A stretch of DNA of 38,020 bases from Alphaproteobacteria bacterium. Its GTDB lineage: Bacteria; Pseudomonadota; Alphaproteobacteria; Rickettsiales; UBA998. The stretch is from positions 1 to 38,020 of the forward strand of contig RDXO01000031.1 of the NCBI GenBank assembly GCA_004292675.1, in the 5' to 3' direction. The notes under the pieces are model-generated. The model was not told where the DNA came from and searched no databases. It worked only from the letters and a program-made list of their open reading frames with translations. Position numbers and translations under genes: made by a program. Positions 26,816 to 34,863 of the stretch are shown here, piece by piece; within the stretch, counting starts at the first letter, position 1, and each line of letters opens with the position of its first letter.

Positions 26816-26954
26816 TATAGCACGTTTCGATAGGTTGGTTCTTGTTCAAGAACACGCCTATCGAAAATTCGTGCTATACATCATATATTTTATAGCGCGA
26901 ACTCACGATAGGCACGCTTATATCAACGTAACCAACCTATCGTGACGCGCTATA
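26816..26954. repeat. P1 composite palindromic element, copy 3
   Basis: The 139-bp element begins TATAGCACG and ends CGCGCTATA. Hairpin 1 has the stem CGATAGG/CCTATCG with an inner GTTCTTG/CAAGAAC. Hairpin 2 has the stem CACGATAGG/CCTATCGTG. The linker is AT-rich as in copies 1 and 2. Inner sequences differ from those copies but stay self-complementary. It sits seven bases after the ahpC stop codon. Confidence 0.8.
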
Positions 26955-26961
26955 GTACAAT

Positions 26962-27534
26962 CTATGCAGCAGTTGCTTCTTGTAAATCAATAGTTTCTTC
27001 ACCTTTGCTCCAATTACATGGGCAAAGCTCATCACTTTGCAAGGCATCCAGCACGCGCAATACTTCCTTAGGATTACGACCCACTTTGAGGTCTGTCACC
27101 ATAGAGAAGCGTACAATCCCTTGAGGATCAATAATAAATACAGCACGTTGCGCTACACCCGCATTTTTATCCAAAATACCAAGAGCAGAAGTCAATTCAT
27201 GCTTATTATCCGCCAACATCGGGAACGGCAAATCGCGCAATTCGTCTTGATGCTTACGCCACGCCCAATGGCAGAACTCACCATCAGTTGAACCTGTGAG
27301 AAGCTGTGCGTCACGATCTTGGAACTCACCGTTCAAGCGTGCAAATTCTGCAATCTCCGTTGGGCATACGAAGGTAAAATCTTTTGGATAAAAGAACATC
27401 ACCAACCACTTCCCCGGATATGATTTGTCGGTTACATCGATAAACACATTATCAATCGTAATGTCTTTGAATGGCTTACCCGCCACGGCTTTAAGATTAA
27501 ATGATGGGATTTTTTCACCAACACTGATAGTCAT
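26962..27534 (-). CDS. ahpC: Peroxiredoxin AhpC, three-cysteine mycobacterial type
   Basis: AhpC reduces alkyl hydroperoxides and H2O2. The peroxidatic cysteine is Cys57 in DFTFVCPTEI, and the C-terminus has two further cysteines, Cys171 and Cys173 (DELCPCNWSKGEETI). This three-Cys layout is that of Mycobacterium tuberculosis AhpC (Cys61, 174, 176), whose reductant is AhpD, rather than the enteric AhpC/AhpF pair. The neighbouring ahpD fits. Length 190 aa is normal, and an AAAGGAG ribosome-binding site precedes ATG 27534. I saw no regulator gene beside it. Confidence 0.95.
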   Translation of the reverse strand: MTISVGEKIPSFNLKAVAGKPFKDITIDNVFIDVTDKSYPGKWLVMFFYPKDFTFVCPTEIAEFARLNGEFQDRDAQLLTGSTDGEFCHWAWRKHQDELRDLPFPMLADNKHELTSALGILDKNAGVAQRAVFIIDPQGIVRFSMVTDLKVGRNPKEVLRVLDALQSDELCPCNWSKGEETIDLQEATAA

Positions 27535-27605
27535 AGGATGCTCCTTTAACGGCTTAAATTATCACTAGAGGCACGCTAATGCACTGCCTTCTTGCTATAT
27601 AATAG

Positions 27606-27618
27606 ATGATCAGATCAT
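27606..27618. promoter_or_regulatory. Palindrome in the ahpC upstream region
   Basis: ATGATC-A-GATCAT is a perfect interrupted palindrome about 75 bases upstream of the ahpC ATG, next to TATTATATAG, which could serve as the ahpC -10. It could be an operator for a peroxide-responsive regulator, but a 13-bp palindrome in AT-rich DNA may arise by chance. Confidence 0.2.
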
Positions 27619-27646
27619 TTGCGAGTGTTTGTGATGATTTTTTATC

Positions 27647-30223
27647 TTATAGTACAATATTTACAATTTTATTTGGCACAATAATCACTTTACGCACCGT
27701 TTGCCCTGCAAGATAGGGTTGCACCTTCTCACGTGCCAATGCCTCGCGCTCCACATCTTCTTTCGGGGCATTATGCGCCACCTCGAACGTATCTCGCAAT
27801 TTACCATTAATCTGCACCGCAAGCGTCACTCGATCATCGAGCAATAATGCAGGATCAGGGCGTAACCATGGCTCTTGTGCCACCAATCTACTATGCCCCA
27901 TCACACGCCACATGCTTTCCGCTATATGCGGCATGAATGGTGCGATAAGGCGTGTGCATGTCTCCATACCAAAACGATAGGCGGCATCATGCGTCGGCAC
28001 GGTTGCGACAGCATTAGAAAGCTCACGAATAAGCGCGACCGCCTTGTTAAAAGCGAATTGCTCAATCGCGTGGGTGACTTGGGCAATCGTTTTATGTGCA
28101 AGGCGCATGATCTGTTGTGCCTCATGTGAATCACTCTGTGTCATAAGATCATGCGACGCTACCGCACGCGCCATACGCCACAAACGATGTACATAGCGCG
28201 ATGCACCTTCAATGCCACTATCTGTCCATTCTAAATCGCGATCAGGAGGGGAATCAGACATCATAAATAAGCGTGCCGTATCCGCGCCATACGTTGAAAT
28301 CATTGAACGCGGATCAACCGTATTATGCTTGGACTTACTCATTTTTTCACTACGCCCAACCGTGACCGCTTCCCCCGTTTCACGCACAATCATCGTGCCT
28401 TGCGCATCACGGGTAATCTGCTCAGGATATAACCATGCACCCGAAGGCGACTTATAGGTTTCGTGCGTCACCATCCCTTGCGTAATCAACTGAGTGAACG
28501 GCTCGGATACGCTTACATACCCACAATCACGCAATGCTTTGGTGAAAAAACGCGCATAGAGCAAATGCAATACGGCATGTTCAATACCGCCAATATAGCA
28601 ATCCACAGGCAAAAAGCGATCAGCCGCTTCTTTATCGATGCCCTTTGCAGCGTGCGGATTGCAATAACGCGCAAAATACCATGATGATTCAAAGAAGGTA
28701 TCAAATGTATCCGTCTCACGCCGTGCAGGCTTACCACATTTTGGGCAATCCACATGCTTCCATGTCGGATGATGATCTAAAGGATTGCCTGCTTTATCAA
28801 AGGTGACATCATAGGGAAGTTCAACGGGTAATTGCTCCTCAGGCACAGGCACTATGCCACAATCATCGCAATGGATAATCGGGATGGGGCATCCCCAATA
28901 ACGCTGCCGTGAAATGCCCCAATCACGCAAACGATAATTGACACATCCCTCACCTACTCCCATCGCTTCGAGCTTCGCAATCGCAGCACTCTTGGCATCT
29001 TTTGTAGGCAAGCCATCCAAAAATTCCGAATGGATCATGATGCCGTCGCCCGTATACGCCACATCATCAATAGGGGTATCCGATGCCACAACGGGCGTGA
29101 CGGAGAGTTGATAACGACGTGCAAAATCTAAATCACGTTGATCGTGGGCAGGGCAACCAAAAACCGCACCTGTGCCGTAATCCATCAACACAAAATTAGC
29201 AGCATAAACGGGATAGAGTTTACCATCAAAGGGGTTGCGGACTTTAATCCCCGTATCTACGCCTTTTTTCTCAGCTTTTTCTATGGCTTCTTCGCTCGTG
29301 CCAAGCTGCGCACATTCTTTGATGAATGTTGCCAACTCAGGATGATGCGGTGCTAATAGTTCCGCTAAGGGATGACTCGCGGAAATGGCAAGAAAACTCA
29401 TACCGAACAAGGTATCTGGGCGGGTGGAATACACCGATATTTTTTGCAAGGACTCAGGGAGTTGCTCCCCGTTCGTTACCTCAAAATGAATATACGCCCC
29501 CTCAGAACGTCCAATCCAATGGTGCTGCATCAGGCGTACTTTATCTGGCCATGCCTCTAAGCTATGCGTGCCTTCTAATAATTCCTGCGCATAATCCGTA
29601 ATACGCAAAAACCACTGATTAAGCGTGCGACGCTCCACGGTAGCGCCCGAACGCCAGCCCTTGCCATCCACCACTTGTTCATTGGCAAGCACCGTATGAT
29701 CCACGGGATCCCAATTCACCAAGGATTCTTTGCGATAGGCAAGCCCTTTTTCTAAAAACTGTAAGAAAAAGCGTTGCTCATGCACATAATAATCAGGGCT
29801 GCACGTTGTCACCTCACGCGACCAATCATAGGATAGACCAATCGATTTTAGTTGATCCCGCATGGTAGCGATATTCTGATACGTCCAATCAGCAGGATGC
29901 ACCCCACGCAAAATTGCTGCATTTTCTGCGGGTAATCCAAAAGAATCCCATCCCATAGGATAGAGTACATTCGCCCCAAGCGATCTACGGAAGCGCGCCG
30001 TGACATCCCCAAGCGTATAATTACGCACATGCCCCATATGGATATTGCCCGAAGGATAGGGAAACATCTCCAGCACATAATAATCAGGGCGATCACTCTG
30101 CACATCCGTGTGTGTGGTGAAACATCCCGCTTGCTCCCACTGCGCTTGCCAATAGGCTTCTGCTTGCTGCGGGTTATAGGTTTCATGCTGTAAAAAATCA
30201 TCGGATATGGGCATCTTATTCAT
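27647..30223 (-). CDS. leuS: Leucyl-tRNA synthetase
   Basis: LeuS charges tRNA-Leu and edits mischarged products. Class I signatures are HMGH in [15 protein letters not shown] (standing for HIGH) and KMSKS in [14 protein letters not shown]. The CP1 editing domain contains the conserved T-rich [10 protein letters not shown] and the [16 protein letters not shown] segment, and a zinc-knuckle-like [25 protein letters not shown] pair is present. ATG 30223 gives 858 aa, typical length; a TTG at 30259 would add 12 unneeded residues, and ATG 30214 is also possible. It is read just downstream of the terminator at 30281-30314, so it must have its own promoter. Confidence 0.97.
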   Translation of the reverse strand: MNKMPISDDFLQHETYNPQQAEAYWQAQWEQAGCFTTHTDVQSDRPDYYVLEMFPYPSGNIHMGHVRNYTLGDVTARFRRSLGANVLYPMGWDSFGLPAENAAILRGVHPADWTYQNIATMRDQLKSIGLSYDWSREVTTCSPDYYVHEQRFFLQFLEKGLAYRKESLVNWDPVDHTVLANEQVVDGKGWRSGATVERRTLNQWFLRITDYAQELLEGTHSLEAWPDKVRLMQHHWIGRSEGAYIHFEVTNGEQLPESLQKISVYSTRPDTLFGMSFLAISASHPLAELLAPHHPELATFIKECAQLGTSEEAIEKAEKKGVDTGIKVRNPFDGKLYPVYAANFVLMDYGTGAVFGCPAHDQRDLDFARRYQLSVTPVVASDTPIDDVAYTGDGIMIHSEFLDGLPTKDAKSAAIAKLEAMGVGEGCVNYRLRDWGISRQRYWGCPIPIIHCDDCGIVPVPEEQLPVELPYDVTFDKAGNPLDHHPTWKHVDCPKCGKPARRETDTFDTFFESSWYFARYCNPHAAKGIDKEAADRFLPVDCYIGGIEHAVLHLLYARFFTKALRDCGYVSVSEPFTQLITQGMVTHETYKSPSGAWLYPEQITRDAQGTMIVRETGEAVTVGRSEKMSKSKHNTVDPRSMISTYGADTARLFMMSDSPPDRDLEWTDSGIEGASRYVHRLWRMARAVASHDLMTQSDSHEAQQIMRLAHKTIAQVTHAIEQFAFNKAVALIRELSNAVATVPTHDAAYRFGMETCTRLIAPFMPHIAESMWRVMGHSRLVAQEPWLRPDPALLLDDRVTLAVQINGKLRDTFEVAHNAPKEDVEREALAREKVQPYLAGQTVRKVIIVPNKIVNIVL

Positions 30224-30280
30224 GATTAGTGTTATGCAATGCTTGCGTGTAGGATGCAAGAAAAAACACTATCATGACAC

Positions 30281-30314
30281 AAAAAAAGAGGGTTGAGTTG
30301 TGACTCAAGCCCTC
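30281..30314 (-). terminator. Intrinsic terminator after the oxygenase gene
   Basis: In the minus-strand transcript GAGGG-C-TTGAGT pairs with ACTCAA-CCCTC around a CACA loop (30314-30288) and is followed by seven T (30287-30281). It closes the oxygenase transcription unit 46 bases after its stop codon and insulates leuS. Confidence 0.8.
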
Positions 30315-30333
30315 AGAATAGTGACACGTCACT

Positions 30334-30354
30334 AACCTATCGTGACGCGCTATA
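30334..30354. repeat. Fragment of a P1 palindromic element
   Basis: The 21 bases running from AACCTATCGTG to ACGCGCTATA are identical to the right end of P1 copy 3 (26934-26954); no left part is present. The fragment ends six bases before the oxygenase stop codon, leaving a half-element scar. Confidence 0.65.
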
Positions 30355-30359
30355 TATCA

Positions 30360-31397
30360 TTAAAAAACAAGCATCACTATTTTAGACTGTGTACTATCTG
30401 TCGCTGTTATGGGGAGAATATTTTTGATGTCACTTTTTTTATAGCGAACATAGTGATCATTCCCAAAAGCCTTCAAGATAATTGCATCTTTTTCTTCTTT
30501 AACAAGAACCCCTCGCGCGCTTCCCGATGCAACGCCATCGCTAATGGAGTCTTCTTTAGTAGACGATAGTTTTTTCTCGTCTGGGACTAATTTTATAATG
30601 CAGTTTGATCTTCTATCCTCTCGTGAGGATGTTAATACGCGATGATCTGCTGCAATGATTTTATGTTCGACATCGGCAAATTGTTCAACAAGATTAAGCC
30701 CGTAATGCACTAACACGCTATTTTTTGGGAACACAATATTACTATAATGCCCACGAATATTCTTAAATTGCAGCGCATCAATCCCGCAATGTTCAGGCAT
30801 CGTCAAGGTCATAGGCCATGTGTCTTTATGCGTTCCCATCCGCGTGCATTGCCCCATCTCATAATGCTCTTTATCCGCACGAGCGACATTCATCCCTTCT
30901 TGTAATGGGGGATAATAATTATATTCCAGCATGGATGTTTGTGCGTCATAATATTGTGATAATTTTTGATTAGGGATAGAAAAAACCAGTTCAAGCCCTT
31001 GCATGACGCTAGCAAAAATACTGACGATCTTTTTTTCGCACGCTCTAAAATCCTCTAAATCCGAGGATGTATGCCCCACAGGCACGGCTTCATCACCAAA
31101 TGCAAAACGCAGGAAATGAGAATAATGAGCATTCTCAAAAAAATGATACCCTCCAATATCATAATCAAAGTTTTGAAGACCATAGGCATGATTGTTCAAT
31201 GTATTAAAATCATGATGAAGTATCGAAGGTATCTTCTTCTTTAGTTTCATAAGAGCATGATATAGTTCTTCTTGTTCTGTTCCCGAAAAATCATCAAACG
31301 TTAAAAGAATGCCGCCACAATAACGAGAGGAATTATAAAAAACATCTAATGCGGATTTTTTTTGTGCTAGCAAATCCCAATATGATATAGTAAGCAT
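30360..31397 (-). CDS. 2-oxoglutarate/Fe(II)-type oxygenase, isopenicillin N synthase-like
   Basis: The 345-aa protein has the layout of the IPNS-like dioxygenase family. An N-terminal region contains GGILLTFDDF (compare the GFFYLTNHGI-type strand) and a LEYNYYPPL segment like the family's NYYPP. The iron triad is then visible as His190-x-Asp192 in MGTHKDTW and His252 in AADHRVLTS, with Arg262/263 in EDRRSN as the likely 2-oxoglutarate carboxylate ligand. Substrate is unknown; relatives hydroxylate, desaturate or cyclise amino acids, peptides and small molecules. AAGGA lies upstream of ATG 31397. It is encoded downstream of the graspetide-type ligase, separated by a P2 element. I infer a tailoring enzyme for the repeat peptide, without direct proof. 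Confidence 0.8.
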   Translation of the reverse strand: MLTISYWDLLAQKKSALDVFYNSSRYCGGILLTFDDFSGTEQEELYHALMKLKKKIPSILHHDFNTLNNHAYGLQNFDYDIGGYHFFENAHYSHFLRFAFGDEAVPVGHTSSDLEDFRACEKKIVSIFASVMQGLELVFSIPNQKLSQYYDAQTSMLEYNYYPPLQEGMNVARADKEHYEMGQCTRMGTHKDTWPMTLTMPEHCGIDALQFKNIRGHYSNIVFPKNSVLVHYGLNLVEQFADVEHKIIAADHRVLTSSREDRRSNCIIKLVPDEKKLSSTKEDSISDGVASGSARGVLVKEEKDAIILKAFGNDHYVRYKKSDIKNILPITATDSTQSKIVMLVF

Positions 31398-31433
31398 ATA
31401 TTATCATCCTTTTTTATATAAAACAATACTTTA

Positions 31434-31548
31434 TATACCCATTTAACTTCAAGGACTTGAGTCCTTAAAGTTAAATTAAGGGTATATCTTATTAGAAATA
31501 CTCATCGTTTCCACATTTTGATACTACGCATCGTGTGCGATGAGTATA
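31434..31548. repeat. P2 composite palindromic element, copy A
   Basis: The 115-bp element has ends TATACCCAT and ATGAGTATA. Hairpin 1 runs TATACCC to GGGTATA with inner ATTTAACTT/AAGTTAAAT and AAGGACT/AGTCCTT. The linker is TCTTATTAGAA. Hairpin 2 is ATACTCATCG/CGATGAGTAT. It lies between the ATP-grasp and oxygenase genes. Confidence 0.8.
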
Positions 31549-31560
31549 GCATGATGCCAC

Positions 31561-32622
31561 CTAAACAGACCATACTGGTTTTTCAACGCGCACAGCAAAC
31601 GGAATATCTTCAAACGAATTGAAAAACTTTGCATGTGGCACAGAATCTTTTTGATAATCATGCTTCGTACATGAAAGTGCTTTCGCTATAGTTTTAGCAA
31701 TATTCGTTCCAGACGATTTATCAACCCAACTAAATGATCCCGATGGATTCACCTCCAGAAAATAAAATTCTCCGTTCTTATCTTCGCGTAAATCAATCGC
31801 TCCGTACCGCAAGCCCAATCTTTTCATAAGAGCATGTATATTCTGTTGCACCGCCTCGGGCAACACACATTGTTCTTGCCCCTGATAGATATTGATGCGC
31901 ATATCAAAAGGATAATCACGTTTTTGTGTGTCATAGCGCACTGCAATCATCGCATCATCAACCACAGTCACCCGATAATCATACGGACCATCGATATATT
32001 CTTGAAAATAGACAGGGCATAAATATAATGAATCAAGCAGTGGCAACATATCCTTAGTAAATAACCGTGTTGGTTCAAAAAATATATCCTTATCCATCCA
32101 TGTATAGAGCATCTTAAAAATAAATTGCTTATCTTCCGCAAGAAATTGTTCCGCATCGCTTCGATCACACGTAATGATCGATTGCGGCACACAAAACCCC
32201 ACATCACGAGCCATACGTCTTTGATGGGTCTTATGCTCTGCAATGTCCATGGCTTCAGGATTATTATACCACCGTGCATTAGGAAGAAACGTCAAAGCAT
32301 TCACCATCCATTTCCAAAAATAAATTTTCTCGTAACTCACATATTTTTTAATATGTTCTGGTTGCTTATTATATCGATGGTCAACCACATAATGCAGCCA
32401 CACTGATTGTACGTGATCCATACGAATTTCCGTTCCATCATTGAGCGCAAGAGATACACGGTACTCCTCATGCTCCGTAATCGTCGCCACATACTGATAG
32501 CCCAAACCCGCCTTGCTCAGCACAAACGGAAAAGTATCGTCACTTAAATGGCTAATCACGTTACGCAGACCAGGTGCTTCATCAAAATCAGATATTATAA
32601 GGCATGAGGGATAGAATATCAT
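31561..32622 (-). CDS. ATP-grasp peptide ligase, MvdC/MvdD (graspetide synthetase) type
   Basis: The protein matches the layout of microviridin-type ligases, which activate Asp/Glu side chains as acyl phosphates and join them to Thr/Ser or Lys of a ribosomal peptide. Seen in order: an N-terminal domain ending SVWLHYV (compare VWYRR), RWYNNPEAMDIAEHKTHQRR, VPQSIITCD, ATP-binding Lys170 in FIFKML, VYFQEYIDGPYDYRVTVV (203-221), a DMR triplet at 240-242 where ligases have DWR, LGLRYGAIDLRED, and the Mg-binding FLEVNPSGSFSWV with Glu290 and Asn292. ATG 32622 gives 353 aa; a TTG at 32697 is less likely. It is read divergently from the repeat-peptide ORF, the natural candidate substrate. RimK-like ligases are the main alternative. 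Confidence 0.8.
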   Translation of the reverse strand: MIFYPSCLIISDFDEAPGLRNVISHLSDDTFPFVLSKAGLGYQYVATITEHEEYRVSLALNDGTEIRMDHVQSVWLHYVVDHRYNKQPEHIKKYVSYEKIYFWKWMVNALTFLPNARWYNNPEAMDIAEHKTHQRRMARDVGFCVPQSIITCDRSDAEQFLAEDKQFIFKMLYTWMDKDIFFEPTRLFTKDMLPLLDSLYLCPVYFQEYIDGPYDYRVTVVDDAMIAVRYDTQKRDYPFDMRINIYQGQEQCVLPEAVQQNIHALMKRLGLRYGAIDLREDKNGEFYFLEVNPSGSFSWVDKSSGTNIAKTIAKALSCTKHDYQKDSVPHAKFFNSFEDIPFAVRVEKPVWSV

Positions 32623-32829
32623 AGCAACTCGCACTGAAATTATTGGAATGGACAAAAATCTAGTTTTGAACCATACAAGAAAATACCTAACAAACAATTA
32701 ATAAAAAAATTAATGCATTATTATGAAATTTGATGTATATTAGTAGAATGTATTAAGTAATTATTAATTTTTACTCCTTAATACTTTGCAAAAATTCAAT
32801 TAACAACTATTTTATATGGGATGAAGACA
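32623..32829. promoter_or_regulatory. AT-rich divergent intergenic region of the peptide locus
   Basis: About 200 bases of very AT-rich DNA separate the divergent ligase and repeat-peptide genes and must hold both promoters. Rightward candidates are TTGATG (32730) with TATTAA (32751), 15 bases apart, and TTGCAA (32786) with TATTTT (32808), 16 apart. Leftward, TTGTTT and TATGGT on the minus strand are spaced by 16. None is a strong consensus match. No further gene is seen here. Confidence 0.3.
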
Positions 32830-33036
32830 ATGGCAAATGATGATACGGTAGCGCAAGCTATGACTAAGCCAGAACGCGATAAGTTCATGAAAGATGATCG
32901 CGCCCAAGGTGAAGGCACGGAAGTAGCACAAGCTATGACTAAGCCAGAACGCGATAAGTTCATGAAAGATGATCGCGCCCAAGGTGAAGGCACAGAAGTA
33001 GCGCAAGCTATGACTAAGCCAGAACGCGAAAGATGA
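32830..33036 (+). CDS. Repeat peptide, candidate graspetide precursor (frame broken in repeat 3)
   Basis: The ORF starts at ATG 32830 (MANDDTVAQA), nine bases after GGG; an ATG at 32821 is also in frame. It encodes tandem 25-residue units, each VAQAMTKPERDKFMKDD followed by RAQGEGTE, beginning at 32848 and 32923. Unit 3 (32998) loses 11 nt after GAACGCGA, so translation ends PERER-stop at 33036. Each unit offers Thr and Lys as donors and Glu/Asp as acceptors, like multicore graspetide precursors; TKPERD loosely recalls the microviridin TxKxPSD core. There is no recognisable PFFARFL leader, so recognition would be unusual. It may instead be a repeat protein with another role. Confidence 0.5.
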   Translation: MANDDTVAQAMTKPERDKFMKDDRAQGEGTEVAQAMTKPERDKFMKDDRAQGEGTEVAQAMTKPERER

Positions 33037-33130
33037 TCGCGCCCAAGGCGAAGGCACGGAAGTAGCACAAGCTATGACTAAGCCAGAACGCGATAAGTTC
33101 ATGAAAGATGATCGCGCCCAAGGTGAAGGA
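32848..33130 (+). repeat. Four tandem 75-bp units (third one 64 bp)
   Basis: Units begin at 32848, 32923, 32998 and 33062 and are nearly identical at the DNA level, with only a few silent differences (for example GGTGAAGG/GGCGAAGG). Unit 3 is 64 bp because 11 bases flanked by a GA microhomology are missing. Near-identity of the DNA implies recent amplification or gene conversion. Confidence 0.95.
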
Positions 33131-33274
33131 AACTCCATGCAAGCACAAGTTGCTAGTATAGCGCAAACCATGTTAAATGCTGGTGTTACACCTGCGGAAT
33201 CTGACCTTGGTAATACTTCATTGCCAAAGAATCAAGATTTGAATCGCGGCAAAGGTGATATTGGCATTGGCTAA
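33037..33274 (+). pseudogene. Out-of-frame 3' part of the repeat-peptide gene
   Basis: Unit 4 and the C-terminal tail continue in the +1 frame relative to the start: MTKPERDKFMKDDRAQGEG, then a unique tail of about 47 residues (NSMQAQVASIAQTMLNAGV, TPAESDLGNTSLPKNQ, ending KGDIGIG) to a TAA at 33274. Restoring the missing 11 bases would give one ORF of about 151 aa from ATG 32830. No RBS precedes the internal ATG at 33074, so independent translation is unlikely. Either the gene is really truncated or the repeat was misassembled. Confidence 0.6.
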
Positions 33275-33288
33275 TACCCACCCGAGAA

Positions 33289-33362
33289 TGTGTACAGCAC
33301 ACTATATAATCGAACAGACGCATCACGTAGCATTTGTTAAATTAAATACTGTGTTGTACACA
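33289..33362. other. Long-range inverted repeat after the repeat-peptide gene
   Basis: TGTGTACA-G-CACA (33289-33301) pairs with TGTG-T-TGTACACA (33350-33362) around a loop of 48 bases. It lies between the repeat-peptide ORF and the convergent ymdB-like gene; there is no T-run, so it is not a clear terminator. Confidence 0.4.
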
Positions 33363-33377
33363 CTTCTTCCACCTACA

Positions 33378-34253
33378 TTATCCTTGCACGACGGAACAAT
33401 CATAGGTATGCGTTGCAAATGCGCCACCGATCATCATATGCTCTATCGAACGTGCAAGACCGTTCGTACCACTAATATGCACCAAAGTAGCGCATAACGT
33501 CCCCTCCCCACCTGCGGGCTGCAACCGAGTTTTGCGCATTTTCATAGTAAAATTGCCTAGGGAAGTCTCTGGATCAAAACCTATAATACTATTATGATAA
33601 TCACCACACATCCCTGTATCCGTATGATACGCTGTGCCACGTGCTAAAATACGTGCATCGCTTGTAGGTACATGGGTATGGCTACCGACAACCGCACTCA
33701 CCCGCCCATCAAGATATATGCCCATCGCATTTTTTTCCGCCGTTGCCTCGGCGTGCATATCCACAATAATCGCATCAATATTATAGCCTAAACGATGATG
33801 CGTTAATATCTTATCAGCAGCACTAAAGGGAGAATCAAGATATTCTTTATGAAAAATTTGCCCAAGCAAATGCAGTACACCAATACGCTTGCCCTTCGAG
33901 GTTTCAAGGATAAACCAGCCCTTGCCATTTGTTTTTTCAGGGAAATTATGCGGGCGTAATAAGCGCGGTTCATAATTGAGATAATGATGCGTATCTTTTT
34001 GATCCCACACATGATCGCCCCCCGTGAGTACATCCACTCCTGCGGCAAAAAGCTCCTTACACAAATCAGGCGTGACCCCGAAGCCTCCCGAGACATTATC
34101 CGCACTCGCAATCACCATATCAAGATCATGTGAAAGACGCAACTTAGGGACATAATGCACCACCGCATCCTTACCAGCGCGCCCGACAATATCGCCACAA
34201 AATAAGATACGTAAATCGCCATATTGACGCGCTATGCTCGGTTGATAATTCAT
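33378..34253 (-). CDS. YmdB-type metallophosphoesterase (TIGR00282 family)
   Basis: Members of this family are calcineurin-fold phosphoesterases; Bacillus YmdB hydrolyses cyclic nucleotides and affects biofilm and motility decisions. Metal-site motifs are seen in order: LFCGDIVGRAGK near the N-terminus, ASADNVSGGFG (usually EN), TGGDHVWDQKD (usually GNH), IIVDMHAEATAEKNAMG, DGRVSAVVGSHTHVPTSDARIL and YHTDTGMCGDYH. Two family-typical Asn/Glu positions are thus Asp here. Length is 291 aa, a little longer than Bacillus YmdB (264). Its start overlaps the stop of the folate cyclo-ligase gene by four bases (ATGA), so the pair is translationally coupled. Confidence 0.9.
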   Translation of the reverse strand: MNYQPSIARQYGDLRILFCGDIVGRAGKDAVVHYVPKLRLSHDLDMVIASADNVSGGFGVTPDLCKELFAAGVDVLTGGDHVWDQKDTHHYLNYEPRLLRPHNFPEKTNGKGWFILETSKGKRIGVLHLLGQIFHKEYLDSPFSAADKILTHHRLGYNIDAIIVDMHAEATAEKNAMGIYLDGRVSAVVGSHTHVPTSDARILARGTAYHTDTGMCGDYHNSIIGFDPETSLGNFTMKMRKTRLQPAGGEGTLCATLVHISGTNGLARSIEHMMIGGAFATHTYDCSVVQG

Positions 34254-34789
34254 GGAGTGATGACCTCTTTTTCCGTGATAATATGATGCAACCGCTGATC
34301 ATGCGCTTCCACGGGTATGTTATGCACCTCTTGACACGAAAAAGCAACCCCTATGGGGATAATCTGCGGATGGCGCGCCAAATATTGATCATAATAGCCC
34401 TTTCCGTACCCCAAACGCGCCCCTCTACGATCAAACCCAAGCAATGGCACGATACACACATGCGGTATCACCTGTACGGATTCAGACGGGGGCTGCATCA
34501 CACCAAATGCCCCCTCAACTAATGTGTGATTCCATTCATGCATCTGCATGATACCCCCGTGCGTGCGTGGCAAAGCATAATGATAAGAAGGCAAAAGCGC
34601 ACGCACGCCCAAGATATTCACCTCACTTTTTATCGGATGATATAATGCCATGATGAATGATGGCTGATGGACATGCTGCACTAATGCTAGCATATGTTCA
34701 AGAATGTGCAGTTGCGCAACATCTCGAACATCTGCATCAAGATTATCTCTTAGACATTGTATTTTATGACGTAAAAATGATTTGTTCAT
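34250..34789 (-). CDS. 5-formyltetrahydrofolate cyclo-ligase
   Basis: This enzyme converts 5-formyl-THF to 5,10-methenyl-THF with ATP, restoring usable one-carbon folate. The N-terminus RHKIQCLRDNL fits the family's basic K/R-x-x-x-R-x-x-L start. The diagnostic C-terminal half holds CIVPLLGFDRRGARLGYGKGYYDQYL, including the ATP-binding GYGKGYYD signature, and ends with the PVEAHDQRLHHIITEKE strand. Length 179 aa is normal. It is first of a two-gene unit with the YmdB-like phosphoesterase. In many bacteria 6S RNA lies beside this gene (ygfA); I see no 6S-like structure in the 75 bases upstream. Confidence 0.92.
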   Translation of the reverse strand: MNKSFLRHKIQCLRDNLDADVRDVAQLHILEHMLALVQHVHQPSFIMALYHPIKSEVNILGVRALLPSYHYALPRTHGGIMQMHEWNHTLVEGAFGVMQPPSESVQVIPHVCIVPLLGFDRRGARLGYGKGYYDQYLARHPQIIPIGVAFSCQEVHNIPVEAHDQRLHHIITEKEVITP

Positions 34790-34863
34790 GCGTGTTCTGT
34801 GTCAAAAAAGAGTGATCCGTACCTAAAACATCATCTAATATATCGTAATACTCCGCATAGGCA

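Noticed and set aside
32848..33130. CRISPR-like repeat array
   Set aside because: The units are contiguous coding repeats with no variable spacers, and no cas genes are present.
32796..33171. Long minus-strand ORFs opposite the repeat peptide
   Set aside because: They are antisense shadows of the tandem repeat, with implausible composition and no start signals.
33074..33274. Reading the second half of the repeat ORF as an independent gene
   Set aside because: It begins at an ATG inside the repeat unit without an RBS, and its frame joins the first part if the 11-nt deletion is undone.
34790..34863. 6S RNA next to the folate cyclo-ligase gene
   Set aside because: The 74-base gap is too short and shows no long hairpin with an open central bubble.
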